In this document: piece after piece, positions 13,847 to 21,306 of the stretch
How positions within the stretch are numbered: position 1 is the first letter of the stretch
How the letters are laid out: each line of letters begins with the position of its first letter
NCBI RefSeq assembly: GCF_013179805.1
Contig: NZ_SRRZ01000102.1
Location: 1 to 27,961 of the forward strand
Source: Microcoleus asticus IPMA8
GTDB taxonomy: Bacteria > Cyanobacteriota > Cyanobacteriia > Cyanobacteriales > Microcoleaceae
Reading direction: 5' to 3'
DNA: 27,961 bases
Program-made: the position numbers and the translations under genes
Notes under the pieces: model-generated
The model's database searches: none
Told to the model about the DNA's origin: nothing
What the model saw: only the letters and a program-made list of their open reading frames with translations

Positions 13847-15571
13847 CTAATTAACAGCAGCAAATCGAAAATTTAAAAGCTTACTCATAGTGAGCCGATC
13901 GCGCCCCTGCCTTTTCGAGTGATAAAGAGCCTCATCAGCCGCCAGTACCAGCGTTGCTGCATCATTTTCCTGCCCCGGAACAACGCTGGCAATTCCCAAA
14001 CTAATCGTTACCACAGAATTAGGCAGACCGTCAAATTTTTCCGGGTTAAAAAAAATCTTCAAATCTTTAACTTTCACTCTAATGTGTTCGGCAACAAGCA
14101 GAGCGCTCGCCGCATCAGTTTGAGGTAAAATAACAGCAAATTCCTCGCCTCCGTAGCGAGCGGCTACATCAGCAGGACGCTGGAGCGATCGGCGAATTGT
14201 CTGAGCTACCTCTCGCAAACAATCATCTCCAGCTTGATGTCCGTAGGTATCATTATATATTTTGAAAAAATCGATGTCGCACATAATCAAAGATATCGGC
14301 GACCCATCGCGAGCCATCTGTTTCCATTCCGCTCGCAAGCAACTGTCAAAATGCCGTCTGTTGCCAATTTGAGTAAGTTCGTCCACATTCACCAAAGCTA
14401 GCAGCCTTTCATTTTCTTGCTGCAACTCCTCCCAACCAACAGTCGAGAAACAGTCCTCGCACAAATTTTGCTCTTGAAAATACAGGCGATATAATTTGCA
14501 AGACAAGCTACAGTTATTTCCCTCTAATTTGACAAGTCCCATGCTGTTTAACTGATAGGCGATAAAAGGTTCTATGTGAACGCTATTTTTAGCACCGATA
14601 ACCTGTTGGAAGGCGGATGCCAGTGCCGGCTGCTGTTGAATGGCGATCGACTGATTTTGCAAGTAGTCGCTATAAATGCCACTGTGAGTAGGAGCTGCTG
14701 TTAACAGTTCTGCCAACTCGGCTCGCCCCAGGTCTTCCCCAGGCTCGTCCCCATCGCCCGACTGGCGATTTTGCAGCAAAATTGCCAAGTGATAGAGCGC
14801 TAAATGCACTAAATAAGGATGCCCGCCTACCATGTTCATTAATTGCTCGATCGGATAGCTATCGCTCCAGTTCAGTCCGTATCTGCGCGCCAAATCTTGG
14901 ACTTGTTCAGCAGTGAATTCTGAGAGTTTTATCGGCAGTCCTATATTAAATGGAGATTGATTAAGACTCAAAGCAATATAAATTTCTGTCGAGTGAATGA
15001 CGACGATGCGGAGTTTTTGCCAACTTAGAATGTGTCGAGATTGTTCGTACCAAGAACGCAGCAGTGGCAGAAATTCTTGAGCAATATTGGCGCGTTCAAA
15101 TACTAGGTTTACTTCGTTGAGTACCAAGACAACCGGACTGTCAATTTGTTCGAGCAAATAGTTCTCAAAGTAAAGAGTGCAGCTTACCTTGCTGCCCATA
15201 TCTTCATCCCAGAATTTATCGAGATTTGGTTCGAGTTTGAGTTGCCGAGCGACATTGACACAAAGCCAGCGCAAAAATTTATCTAAACTACCAAAAACCG
15301 CTGCGTCGGCTTGCTGAAAGTCTACATTTACTGTGCGGTATCCACGCTCGGCTGCCGCGTGAATTATGCGCAGCATCAGCGAACTTTTGCCCATTTTTCT
15401 GGGACCTTTAATGCGAATCAGGCTCCCTGGCTTGCTAATTTCTGCGCAAGCTCGGGCTTCGGCGGGCGATCGATCGATATAAAATGGAGAGTCAATCGGT
15501 ATTGGGCCGCCGGGAAATTCTAGGTCTGCAACCGTTTGGATTAAGTTCGGTGATTTTTGGATTCCTGCCAT
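13847..15571 (-). CDS. AAA-like ATPase fused to GGDEF diguanylate cyclase
   Basis: 574 residues, cytosolic. Residues ~20-330: AAA-like domain of the AAA_35 type common in cyanobacteria, with P-loop GPRKMGKSS (56-64) and a Walker B-like strand VVLVLNEVNLVFE (147-159) in which the usual Asp-Glu is Asn-Glu (Asn152). A Cys-containing helical stretch follows (C354, C358, C371, C374). Residues ~395-560: GGDEF domain with DELTQIGNRR, CDIDFFKIYND, and active motif GGEEF (474-478); the product-inhibition I-site RPAD (465-468) stands exactly five residues before it, so the cyclase should be active and feedback-controlled by c-di-GMP. The likely role is coupling a nucleotide-dependent or protein-binding switch to c-di-GMP synthesis. 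Whether the ATPase part hydrolyses ATP is doubtful given Asn152. Monocistronic. Confidence 0.92.
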   Translation of the reverse strand: MAGIQKSPNLIQTVADLEFPGGPIPIDSPFYIDRSPAEARACAEISKPGSLIRIKGPRKMGKSSLMLRIIHAAAERGYRTVNVDFQQADAAVFGSLDKFLRWLCVNVARQLKLEPNLDKFWDEDMGSKVSCTLYFENYLLEQIDSPVVLVLNEVNLVFERANIAQEFLPLLRSWYEQSRHILSWQKLRIVVIHSTEIYIALSLNQSPFNIGLPIKLSEFTAEQVQDLARRYGLNWSDSYPIEQLMNMVGGHPYLVHLALYHLAILLQNRQSGDGDEPGEDLGRAELAELLTAAPTHSGIYSDYLQNQSIAIQQQPALASAFQQVIGAKNSVHIEPFIAYQLNSMGLVKLEGNNCSLSCKLYRLYFQEQNLCEDCFSTVGWEELQQENERLLALVNVDELTQIGNRRHFDSCLRAEWKQMARDGSPISLIMCDIDFFKIYNDTYGHQAGDDCLREVAQTIRRSLQRPADVAARYGGEEFAVILPQTDAASALLVAEHIRVKVKDLKIFFNPEKFDGLPNSVVTISLGIASVVPGQENDAATLVLAADEALYHSKRQGRDRLTMSKLLNFRFAAVN

Positions 15572-15874
15572 AGTCCTTCCGCGAGGCGATACCCTGACTG
15601 TATCTTACCTTTGTCAGCTGAGGGGGGTAGACTAGCGGTGTGTCCCAGCTCGATCGAGAATCATACAAAATCTAAGTTTTTAAAGACTTCCCACGACTGA
15701 CTTTGCTATAGTAGTGTGACTTTACCCAATCTCAAACCCTGCTTCAACACTTCTGCAGACCGACAAAAATTCGACGGCGGCCCAGACGCCATGATTCTTG
15801 GCCATTACCTGAAAAATAATTCGTCGGTCGTCGATGTCGCGCAGGCTTCGCCCCCATCAAAGGAGGAACAATCA
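15572..15874. other. metK upstream region
   Basis: About 300 bp between the divergent GGDEF gene and metK. A TATAGT -10-like hexamer stands at 15707-15712 without a clear -35. The metK frame is open from a GTG at 15716, which would add 53 residues that do not look like MetK; I take this as leader. No SAM riboswitch motif was recognised. Confidence 0.4.
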
Positions 15875-17137
15875 TTGTCACGTCGCTACCTGTTTACCTC
15901 TGAATCCGTCACTGAAGGCCATCCCGATAAAATCTGCGATCAAATTTCAGATACGATTTTAGACGCCTTACTGACTGAAGACCCCAAAAGCCGCGTCGCA
16001 GCCGAAGTAGTCGTCAACACCGGCTTGATGCTGCTGACGGGCGAAATTACCACTAAAGCTCAGGTAAATTACATAGAATTAGCCCGGAAAAAAATAGCCG
16101 ATATTGGCTACATCCACGCTGACAACGGCTTTTCTGCCAATAGTTGCTCAGTCTTGGTAGCTCTTGATTCTCAGTCTCCCGATATTGCTCAAGGGGTGAA
16201 TACAGCCCACGAAAGCCGGGAACAATCGAGTGAAGAGGAATTAGACGCCATTGGAGCCGGCGACCAAGGCTTGATGTTCGGCTTTGCTTGCAACGAAACG
16301 CCGGAAATGATGCCTCTGCCGATCAGTTTAGCGCACCGGATTTGCCGTCAACTGGCAGCAGTCCGCAAAACCGGTCAGTTATCTTACCTGCGTCCCGACG
16401 GCAAAAGCCAAGTTACGGTGATTTACGAGGACGGCAAACCCGTTGGCATAGATACGATTTTAATTTCTACCCAGCACACCGAAACGATCGGCGACCTCAC
16501 AGAAACAGCCGAAGTTCAAGCCAAGATCAAACAAGACCTTTGGGCTGCTGTCGTCCAACCCGTGTTTGCCGATATTAGCGTGAAGCCGGATGCAGAAACT
16601 CGCTTCCTTGTCAACCCCACCGGCAAATTTGTCGTCGGCGGGCCTCAAGGGGATTCCGGTTTGACGGGCCGCAAAATTATTGTGGATACCTACGGCGGCT
16701 ATTCCCGTCACGGCGGCGGCGCTTTTTCTGGGAAAGACCCCACCAAGGTAGACCGCAGCGCGGCTTATGCTTGTCGCTACGTTGCTAAAAATATCGTAGC
16801 TGCTGGTTTGGCACAAAAGTGCGAAGTGCAGTTGAGTTATGCGATCGGCGTTGCGCGGCCTGTTAGCATGATGATCGAAACTTTTGGCACTGGAAAAGTT
16901 GATGACGATCGCCTTTTGGAAGTTGTGAAGCAACATTTTGAACTGCGTCCTGCGGGAATCATTCAGGCATTTAACTTGCAGAATTTGCCTGCTGAAAGAG
17001 GCGGCCGTTTCTATCAAGATGTAGCAGCTTACGGTCACTTCGGACGCACTGATTTAGATTTGCCTTGGGAGGAAACTGATAAGGCGGAACTCTTGAAAGA
17101 AGCTTTGAGCCAGAAGTTGTCGGGAGTAGCTGGATAG
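15875..17137 (+). CDS. metK: S-adenosylmethionine synthase
   Basis: Makes SAM from methionine and ATP in the cytosol. I start it at TTG 15875, where AAGGAGG stands at 15860-15866 and the product opens LSRRYLFTSESVTEGHPDK, the usual N-terminus of cyanobacterial MetK; length 420 residues, normal for the family. Conserved parts: TEGHPDKICDQISD, GAGDQGLMFGFACNET, the GGPQGDSGLTGRKIIVDTYGG glycine-rich core (shown here as GGPQGDSGLTGRK and IIVDTYGG), GGGAFSGKDPTKVDRSAAY. All active-site motifs are intact. The frame extends upstream to GTG 15716 and has an ATG at 15791, but neither has comparable ribosome-binding support. SAM made here also feeds CbiD, encoded elsewhere in the window, as for any methyltransferase. 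Confidence 0.97.
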   Translation: MSRRYLFTSESVTEGHPDKICDQISDTILDALLTEDPKSRVAAEVVVNTGLMLLTGEITTKAQVNYIELARKKIADIGYIHADNGFSANSCSVLVALDSQSPDIAQGVNTAHESREQSSEEELDAIGAGDQGLMFGFACNETPEMMPLPISLAHRICRQLAAVRKTGQLSYLRPDGKSQVTVIYEDGKPVGIDTILISTQHTETIGDLTETAEVQAKIKQDLWAAVVQPVFADISVKPDAETRFLVNPTGKFVVGGPQGDSGLTGRKIIVDTYGGYSRHGGGAFSGKDPTKVDRSAAYACRYVAKNIVAAGLAQKCEVQLSYAIGVARPVSMMIETFGTGKVDDDRLLEVVKQHFELRPAGIIQAFNLQNLPAERGGRFYQDVAAYGHFGRTDLDLPWEETDKAELLKEALSQKLSGVAG

Positions 17138-17148
17138 TACAATTTTGG

Positions 17149-17315
17149 GGTGCGCACTGCGCACCTTATCCATAATAATATCGGGTGCTACTAATCAAGG
17201 TAGGGTGCGCAGTGCGCACCTTATCTATAAATAATATCGGGTGTGCACCGCGCACCTTATCTATAAATAATATCGGGTGCTACAAATTAATAACGTAGCG
17301 TGCGCACCGCGCACC
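17149..17315. repeat. Four-unit palindrome array after metK
   Basis: Four 17-bp GC-rich palindromes of the form GGTGCGCA-N-YGCGCACC at 17149-17165, 17204-17220, 17240-17256 and 17299-17315, the last two carrying GCACCGCGC centres. They are linked by AT-rich spacers; units 2 and 3 share the spacer CTTATCTATAAATAATATC, and units 1-3 are followed by a TATCGGGTG motif. The array fills the gap between metK and the glycosidase-like gene. Each unit can fold into a strong hairpin, so together they should act as an mRNA 3'-end barrier. REP/BIME-like. Confidence 0.9.
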
Positions 17316-17339
17316 TTACAACAAAAATAGAATAAATAA

Positions 17340-18515
17340 ATGCCATTTTTTACACCTTTCCAATCAGCAATTCGCAGTTTTGCTTCTTCGATCCAACAGC
17401 GGTTGGCGACGACTGGATTTTCTGCACCAAATCCAGCAACGCTGCCAAGTTCGTTTGCGACTAACAATCCTGGTGGAATTCGCGGCGTTTGGATACCCAC
17501 CACTGACTGCAAAGTTCTCACATCAAAAGAGCGAATTGCTGAGGCAATGGACTTTCTCGCCGATACGGGATTTAATACCGTTTTTCCTATAATTTGGAGC
17601 CAGGGTTATACGGCTTATCCTTCTCAAATTATGCGAGAAAACTTTGGGGTGGAAATTGACTCGCGCTATCAAGGTCGCGACCCCTTAGCAGAAATATGTG
17701 TTGAGGCCAAGAGAGTTGGTTTAAAAGTGATTCCTTGTTTTGAATACGGATTTGTGAGTTCTTACAATCGCAAGGGCGGTCATTTGCTCGCGAAAAAACC
17801 TGAGTGGGCCGCCCGTGATTCCAGCGGCAATTTACTTAAGAAAAATAACTTTGACTGGATGAATTCTCTTGACCCGGAAGTGCAAAACTTTGTGCTGGGG
17901 TTGATGCTGGAAGTTGCTAAGAATTATCCGGTAAACGGCGTTCAAGGAGACGATCGCATTGCGTTTCCCGTAGAAGGCGGTTACGACGAAAAAACGGTTA
18001 AACGCTATCGAGAAGAGTGCGGTAAAGCAGCGCCGTCGAATTGTAAAGACAAACATTGGCTGCAATGGCGCGCTGATATTATTACTAAGTTTGTGGCTCG
18101 TTTACACCGAGAAGTAAAAGCTATTAATCCTGATTTGTTGCTGTCGATGTCGCCGAGTCCTTATGAGTGGGGACTGGAAGAATATTTGCAAGATTCTAAA
18201 GCTTGGGTTGACCAAAACTTGGTCGATTTGCTTCACCCGCAGTTTTATCGCCGCGATTTTAACGCTTACAAACAATTGGTAGATAAACTGATCGAGAGAC
18301 AGCTTAGCGGGCAGCAAGTAAAGTGCGTGTCGCCCGGGATTTTGTTGACGAATCGAGGCAGCAAATATAGTATAACTCCCGAGCTGTTGTTGCAAGTAAT
18401 TGCTTACAACCGCTCTCGCGGCATTCAAGGAGAAGTGATGTTTTTTTACGAAGGTTTGCGAGATAACGGTAACGCTTTGGCTGAGGTTTTGAAAAAAGGG
18501 CCCTATGCTCGTTGA
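17340..18515 (+). CDS. Family 10 glycosylhydrolase-like protein (GHL10)
   Basis: 391 residues, most of it a TIM-barrel of the glycosyl-hydrolase-like GHL10 (formerly DUF187) family: GIRGVWIPTTDCKVL (46-60), FLADTGFNTVFPIIW (72-86), GLKVIPCFEYGF (127-138), NGVQGDDRIAFP (199-210) with Asp204/Asp205 at the end of a barrel strand, MSPSPYEWG and VDLLHPQFYRRD, then GVMFFYEG-like GEVMFFYEGL near the end. Such enzymes are thought to cut polysaccharide or peptidoglycan-linked glycans. The N-terminal 40 residues are weakly hydrophobic without a clear signal peptide, so export is unproven. It begins 25 nt after the palindrome array; ATG at 17340 has only a weak AT-rich lead. Confidence 0.88.
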   Translation: MPFFTPFQSAIRSFASSIQQRLATTGFSAPNPATLPSSFATNNPGGIRGVWIPTTDCKVLTSKERIAEAMDFLADTGFNTVFPIIWSQGYTAYPSQIMRENFGVEIDSRYQGRDPLAEICVEAKRVGLKVIPCFEYGFVSSYNRKGGHLLAKKPEWAARDSSGNLLKKNNFDWMNSLDPEVQNFVLGLMLEVAKNYPVNGVQGDDRIAFPVEGGYDEKTVKRYREECGKAAPSNCKDKHWLQWRADIITKFVARLHREVKAINPDLLLSMSPSPYEWGLEEYLQDSKAWVDQNLVDLLHPQFYRRDFNAYKQLVDKLIERQLSGQQVKCVSPGILLTNRGSKYSITPELLLQVIAYNRSRGIQGEVMFFYEGLRDNGNALAEVLKKGPYAR

Positions 18516-18848
18516 GAGATTGTCCCGGAATCAAGCTGTTTCCGGTTGGCTGCGGTCAACCGCGCCGATCGCTCTTTCAAACCAACTTGCTATAAAATGA
18601 TATAGCAGAGTTAGGCTATCTAACAACCCAGCGAGGCCAAGCAGCAAGCGCTACTAATTGTCAAGCCGATCGCCCAAAAAAACCCGATAATTAATAATTG
18701 GGCAGTTGCAAAAATAGTGGAATAAGACATATTTTAGAAGTGGTGCAAGCTTTTTTGAGAAGTAGCGTTTTGTAGACGCTATATTATTTTTTATACACAC
18801 AATTTAAAATAGCAATCTCAAGCGCTCGCTAAAATATTAGGTAAATCA
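18516..18848. other. Intergenic region before the HEAT-phosphatase gene
   Basis: 333 bp, AT-rich toward the end. A hairpin TAGCGT (18763-18768)/ACGCTA (18776-18781) followed by TATTATTTTTT could terminate a short transcript or read-through from the glycosidase-like gene. No RNA gene or conserved frame was recognised. Confidence 0.35.
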
Positions 18849-20765
18849 ATGAACGCCGCAGCAACCCTCATCCAACAGCTACCCGATCTCAGCGATGCTC
18901 AATTCAATCAAAAATATTTGAAACAAAAAGAAGGGATGCGCACCTTGGCGACAATATTGCCGCAAGTAGAAGAGCAAAGTCTGGCTTTGCGGGCAGTAAA
19001 ATTAGCCCTAAAAGTAAATTTAAAACTCGGCTCGAAGCTAGCAGGAACGGTAAAGCCAGAATTTCAAACATCCACAATAAAATTAATCCAAAAAATCCCA
19101 ACTTCGCCGCTGCTCAAAATTAAACTGCTGGCCCTAACAAGTTCGGATCTGGCAATTCCGATGCTGGTGGCAACATTGAACCACAAAGAAAGTGCAGTGC
19201 GCCTTCATGGCATTCGGGCGATCGGCAAAATCGGCTCCGAAGCAGCAGTAATTGAATTAGCCCGATCGCTCGAATCCGAAGATTCCCAAGTGCAAGCTTG
19301 GGCGGCTTGGGCTTTAGGAGAAATCAACTCGAAACCAGCAGCCTCCGCACTGCTCAAAGCGCTCAACCACAAAGCCTCCGGGGTGCGCGTCTGGGCTGTT
19401 TGGGCTTTGGGCAAAATTAACCCGAAAACAGCCGTCCCCGCACTGCTCAAAGCCCTCAAACACCAAGACTCCGAAGTGCGCTGGCGGGCGGCGGTCAACT
19501 GCGGGAAAATCGGCGTCTCTGAGGTAGTTCCCGGGCTAATAAACGCCCTTAGAGACTCGAATCACATCGCCCGCGCTAGGGCCGCGACGGCTTTGGGGAA
19601 AATCGGCAATTGTGAGGCAGTACCCAGCTTAGTAGAATTGCTCCACGACGATCCCGACTCCTATGCAGTTTCTTTGAGGGCCGCCGAGGCCTTGGGACAA
19701 ATCGGCACGGAAACGGCTGTGGCCGGCCTGCTGGAAGCCCTCAACCATGACGACTCAGACGTGCGCGGCAGTGCAGTTTCTGCCTTGGGGGAAATCAGCA
19801 GCGAGGTGGCTGTGGTGGCGGTAATGCGATCGCTCTCGGATCGAGACATTTTCGTGCGCGGCAGGGCGGCGGTTGCCCTGGGGAACATCAGTACAGCCGG
19901 AGATGCTAACTTGCAAAAAATGGTGACAGCGGGACTGGCGATCGCAATTGGCGACAGCGAATCTTATGTCCGGTGGAGAGTTGCTGCTGCTTTGGGGGAA
20001 ATTGGGACAGAGGAAGCTGTGGCAGGTTTGGTGCGGCTGCTGGGGGACGAAACCTCTGGAGTGCGTCACAATGCTGTTAAATCCCTCGGTCAAATTGGCT
20101 CAACGGCGGCTATTTTGGCTCTGGAAACAGCTTTAAACCGAGAATTTGCTGACGTTCGCGCCCTGGCTGCCCAATACTTGGCAGATGTCAGCACTGAGGC
20201 AGAAACAGTTGATTTTGAACCATCAGTTGCCGCAGATTTATCGGATCGAAAATTGCCGAAAATCCTGATTGCTTCGGAAGCAGAAGCCAGCGAATACACT
20301 GTCGATCGCGCTGTGGGGCGCGAGATCGAATACCTGATCTCGATCGGCAGTCCGGGCGTGGCAGATCCCAGAAATTTTCACAAAGTCCCGAACCGACTGC
20401 GGCTGGAATTTAACGACCTCGACACCCCCGTTGACGACCCCGATCAAATCTTGCCTACCCTTGAGGATGTACTGAAAATTATTGATTTTGCCCTCAAAAT
20501 GTCGTCGCAGGGAGGCAGTTTGCTGATCTGCTGCCAAAGTGGAATCAGCCGTTCAACGGCCACAGCTTTGATTGTTTGTGCTGCGCTGTTGGGTCGCGGC
20601 AAAGAACGGGAAGCTTGGGCAGTTGTGCTCGCCGCTAGACCCCAAGCCAAGCCGAACCGCTGGATGGTACACTTGGCGGATGAAGCGTTGGGTAGAGACG
20701 GTAAGCTAGCACTCGCGATCGAATTGACCGCTGCCACTCCAGAACTCGCAATTGCCAACAGTTGA
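18849..20765 (+). CDS. HEAT-repeat protein fused to a dual-specificity phosphatase
   Basis: 638 residues. Residues ~95-455 are a run of about eleven 31-residue PBS-lyase-type HEAT repeats with the recurring pattern VR-x-x-A-x-x-A-L-G-x-I (examples WAAWALGEINSK, WAVWALGKINPK, RAATALGKIGN, GSAVSALGEIS). Residues ~475-620 are a cysteine phosphatase domain of a cyanobacterial dual-specificity type: KILIASEAEASEYTV, YLISIGSPGV, RLEFNDLDTPVDDPD with candidate general-acid Asp residues, and the P-loop CQSGISRS with Cys562 and Arg568. The residue before the catalytic Cys is another Cys (561) rather than the near-universal His. The HEAT part probably selects a protein substrate, perhaps on phycobilisomes given the repeat type, but that is speculation. 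Single start ATG, no signal peptide. Monocistronic. Confidence 0.88.
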   Translation: MNAAATLIQQLPDLSDAQFNQKYLKQKEGMRTLATILPQVEEQSLALRAVKLALKVNLKLGSKLAGTVKPEFQTSTIKLIQKIPTSPLLKIKLLALTSSDLAIPMLVATLNHKESAVRLHGIRAIGKIGSEAAVIELARSLESEDSQVQAWAAWALGEINSKPAASALLKALNHKASGVRVWAVWALGKINPKTAVPALLKALKHQDSEVRWRAAVNCGKIGVSEVVPGLINALRDSNHIARARAATALGKIGNCEAVPSLVELLHDDPDSYAVSLRAAEALGQIGTETAVAGLLEALNHDDSDVRGSAVSALGEISSEVAVVAVMRSLSDRDIFVRGRAAVALGNISTAGDANLQKMVTAGLAIAIGDSESYVRWRVAAALGEIGTEEAVAGLVRLLGDETSGVRHNAVKSLGQIGSTAAILALETALNREFADVRALAAQYLADVSTEAETVDFEPSVAADLSDRKLPKILIASEAEASEYTVDRAVGREIEYLISIGSPGVADPRNFHKVPNRLRLEFNDLDTPVDDPDQILPTLEDVLKIIDFALKMSSQGGSLLICCQSGISRSTATALIVCAALLGRGKEREAWAVVLAARPQAKPNRWMVHLADEALGRDGKLALAIELTAATPELAIANS

Positions 20766-20770
20766 CTCGC

Positions 20771-20788
20771 AGAAACCGGGTTTCTTTT
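20771..20788 (+). terminator. Terminator after the HEAT-phosphatase gene
   Basis: AGAAAC/GTTTCT stem with a CGG loop (20771-20785) running into TTTT, 5 nt past the stop codon. The AGAAACCGGGTTTCT form is a common compact hairpin in cyanobacterial spacers. Confidence 0.6.
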
Positions 20789-21306
20789 CGTAAGCCCTAC
20801 AGTTATACTCTACTAACGAGACTTCATCTCAGACTTGTTTTTGCGGGGCAACGGTGCCAAAAGCCGATCGCCAGGGTGCAAAAGTTCGATCGGCTGCCGC
20901 ATTTGTGACATTCTGTGCTACAAAGTCGTCGGATGCTCAACAAAAACTGTCAAGCAATCGTCGCATTGCTGGCAGCAAAACTCCAAAGCTGAGGAATCGG
21001 GTGCATTGTCAACAGACAATATCAGGTTGGGGGAGCTCACAGGCAAAACGCATCAGACAGAATTTTCTGGCTGTAACGTTCCACGCGGAGATAATTCACT
21101 GCCGGGATAAATTTTTATTTATTTTGCCTGCTGCAGACTTTTACGAGTTGAAAAAGTAATTTGGCAACAGCCATCAACAGCCTAATTATCTATTAGACAT
21201 CAACCGAATTTAAGTTTCTCCTCTGACTCGACAAGAGTTTTAGATACTTTTTCGCCGAGGTCTACTAGAAAATAGACAAGCTTTTCCGTTTGGAGAATTT
21301 AAGAGC
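20789..21306. other. Intergenic region before the histidine kinase
   Basis: About 520 bp. Two overlapping plus-strand frames of 91 and 101 codons exist between 20835 and 21159, but their products are Ser/Cys/Lys-rich without any fold pattern and they lack ribosome sites, so I do not call genes. A regulatory RNA or long leader cannot be excluded. Confidence 0.35.

Noticed and set aside
17149..17315. Possible CRISPR array from the four regular palindromes
   Set aside because: Repeats are only 17 bp, spacers share sequence with each other and differ in length, and there are no cas genes.
20835..21159. Two overlapping plus-strand open frames of 91 and 101 codons
   Set aside because: No ribosome site, no fold-like pattern and both read the same stretch in different frames; more likely chance openness in a spacer.
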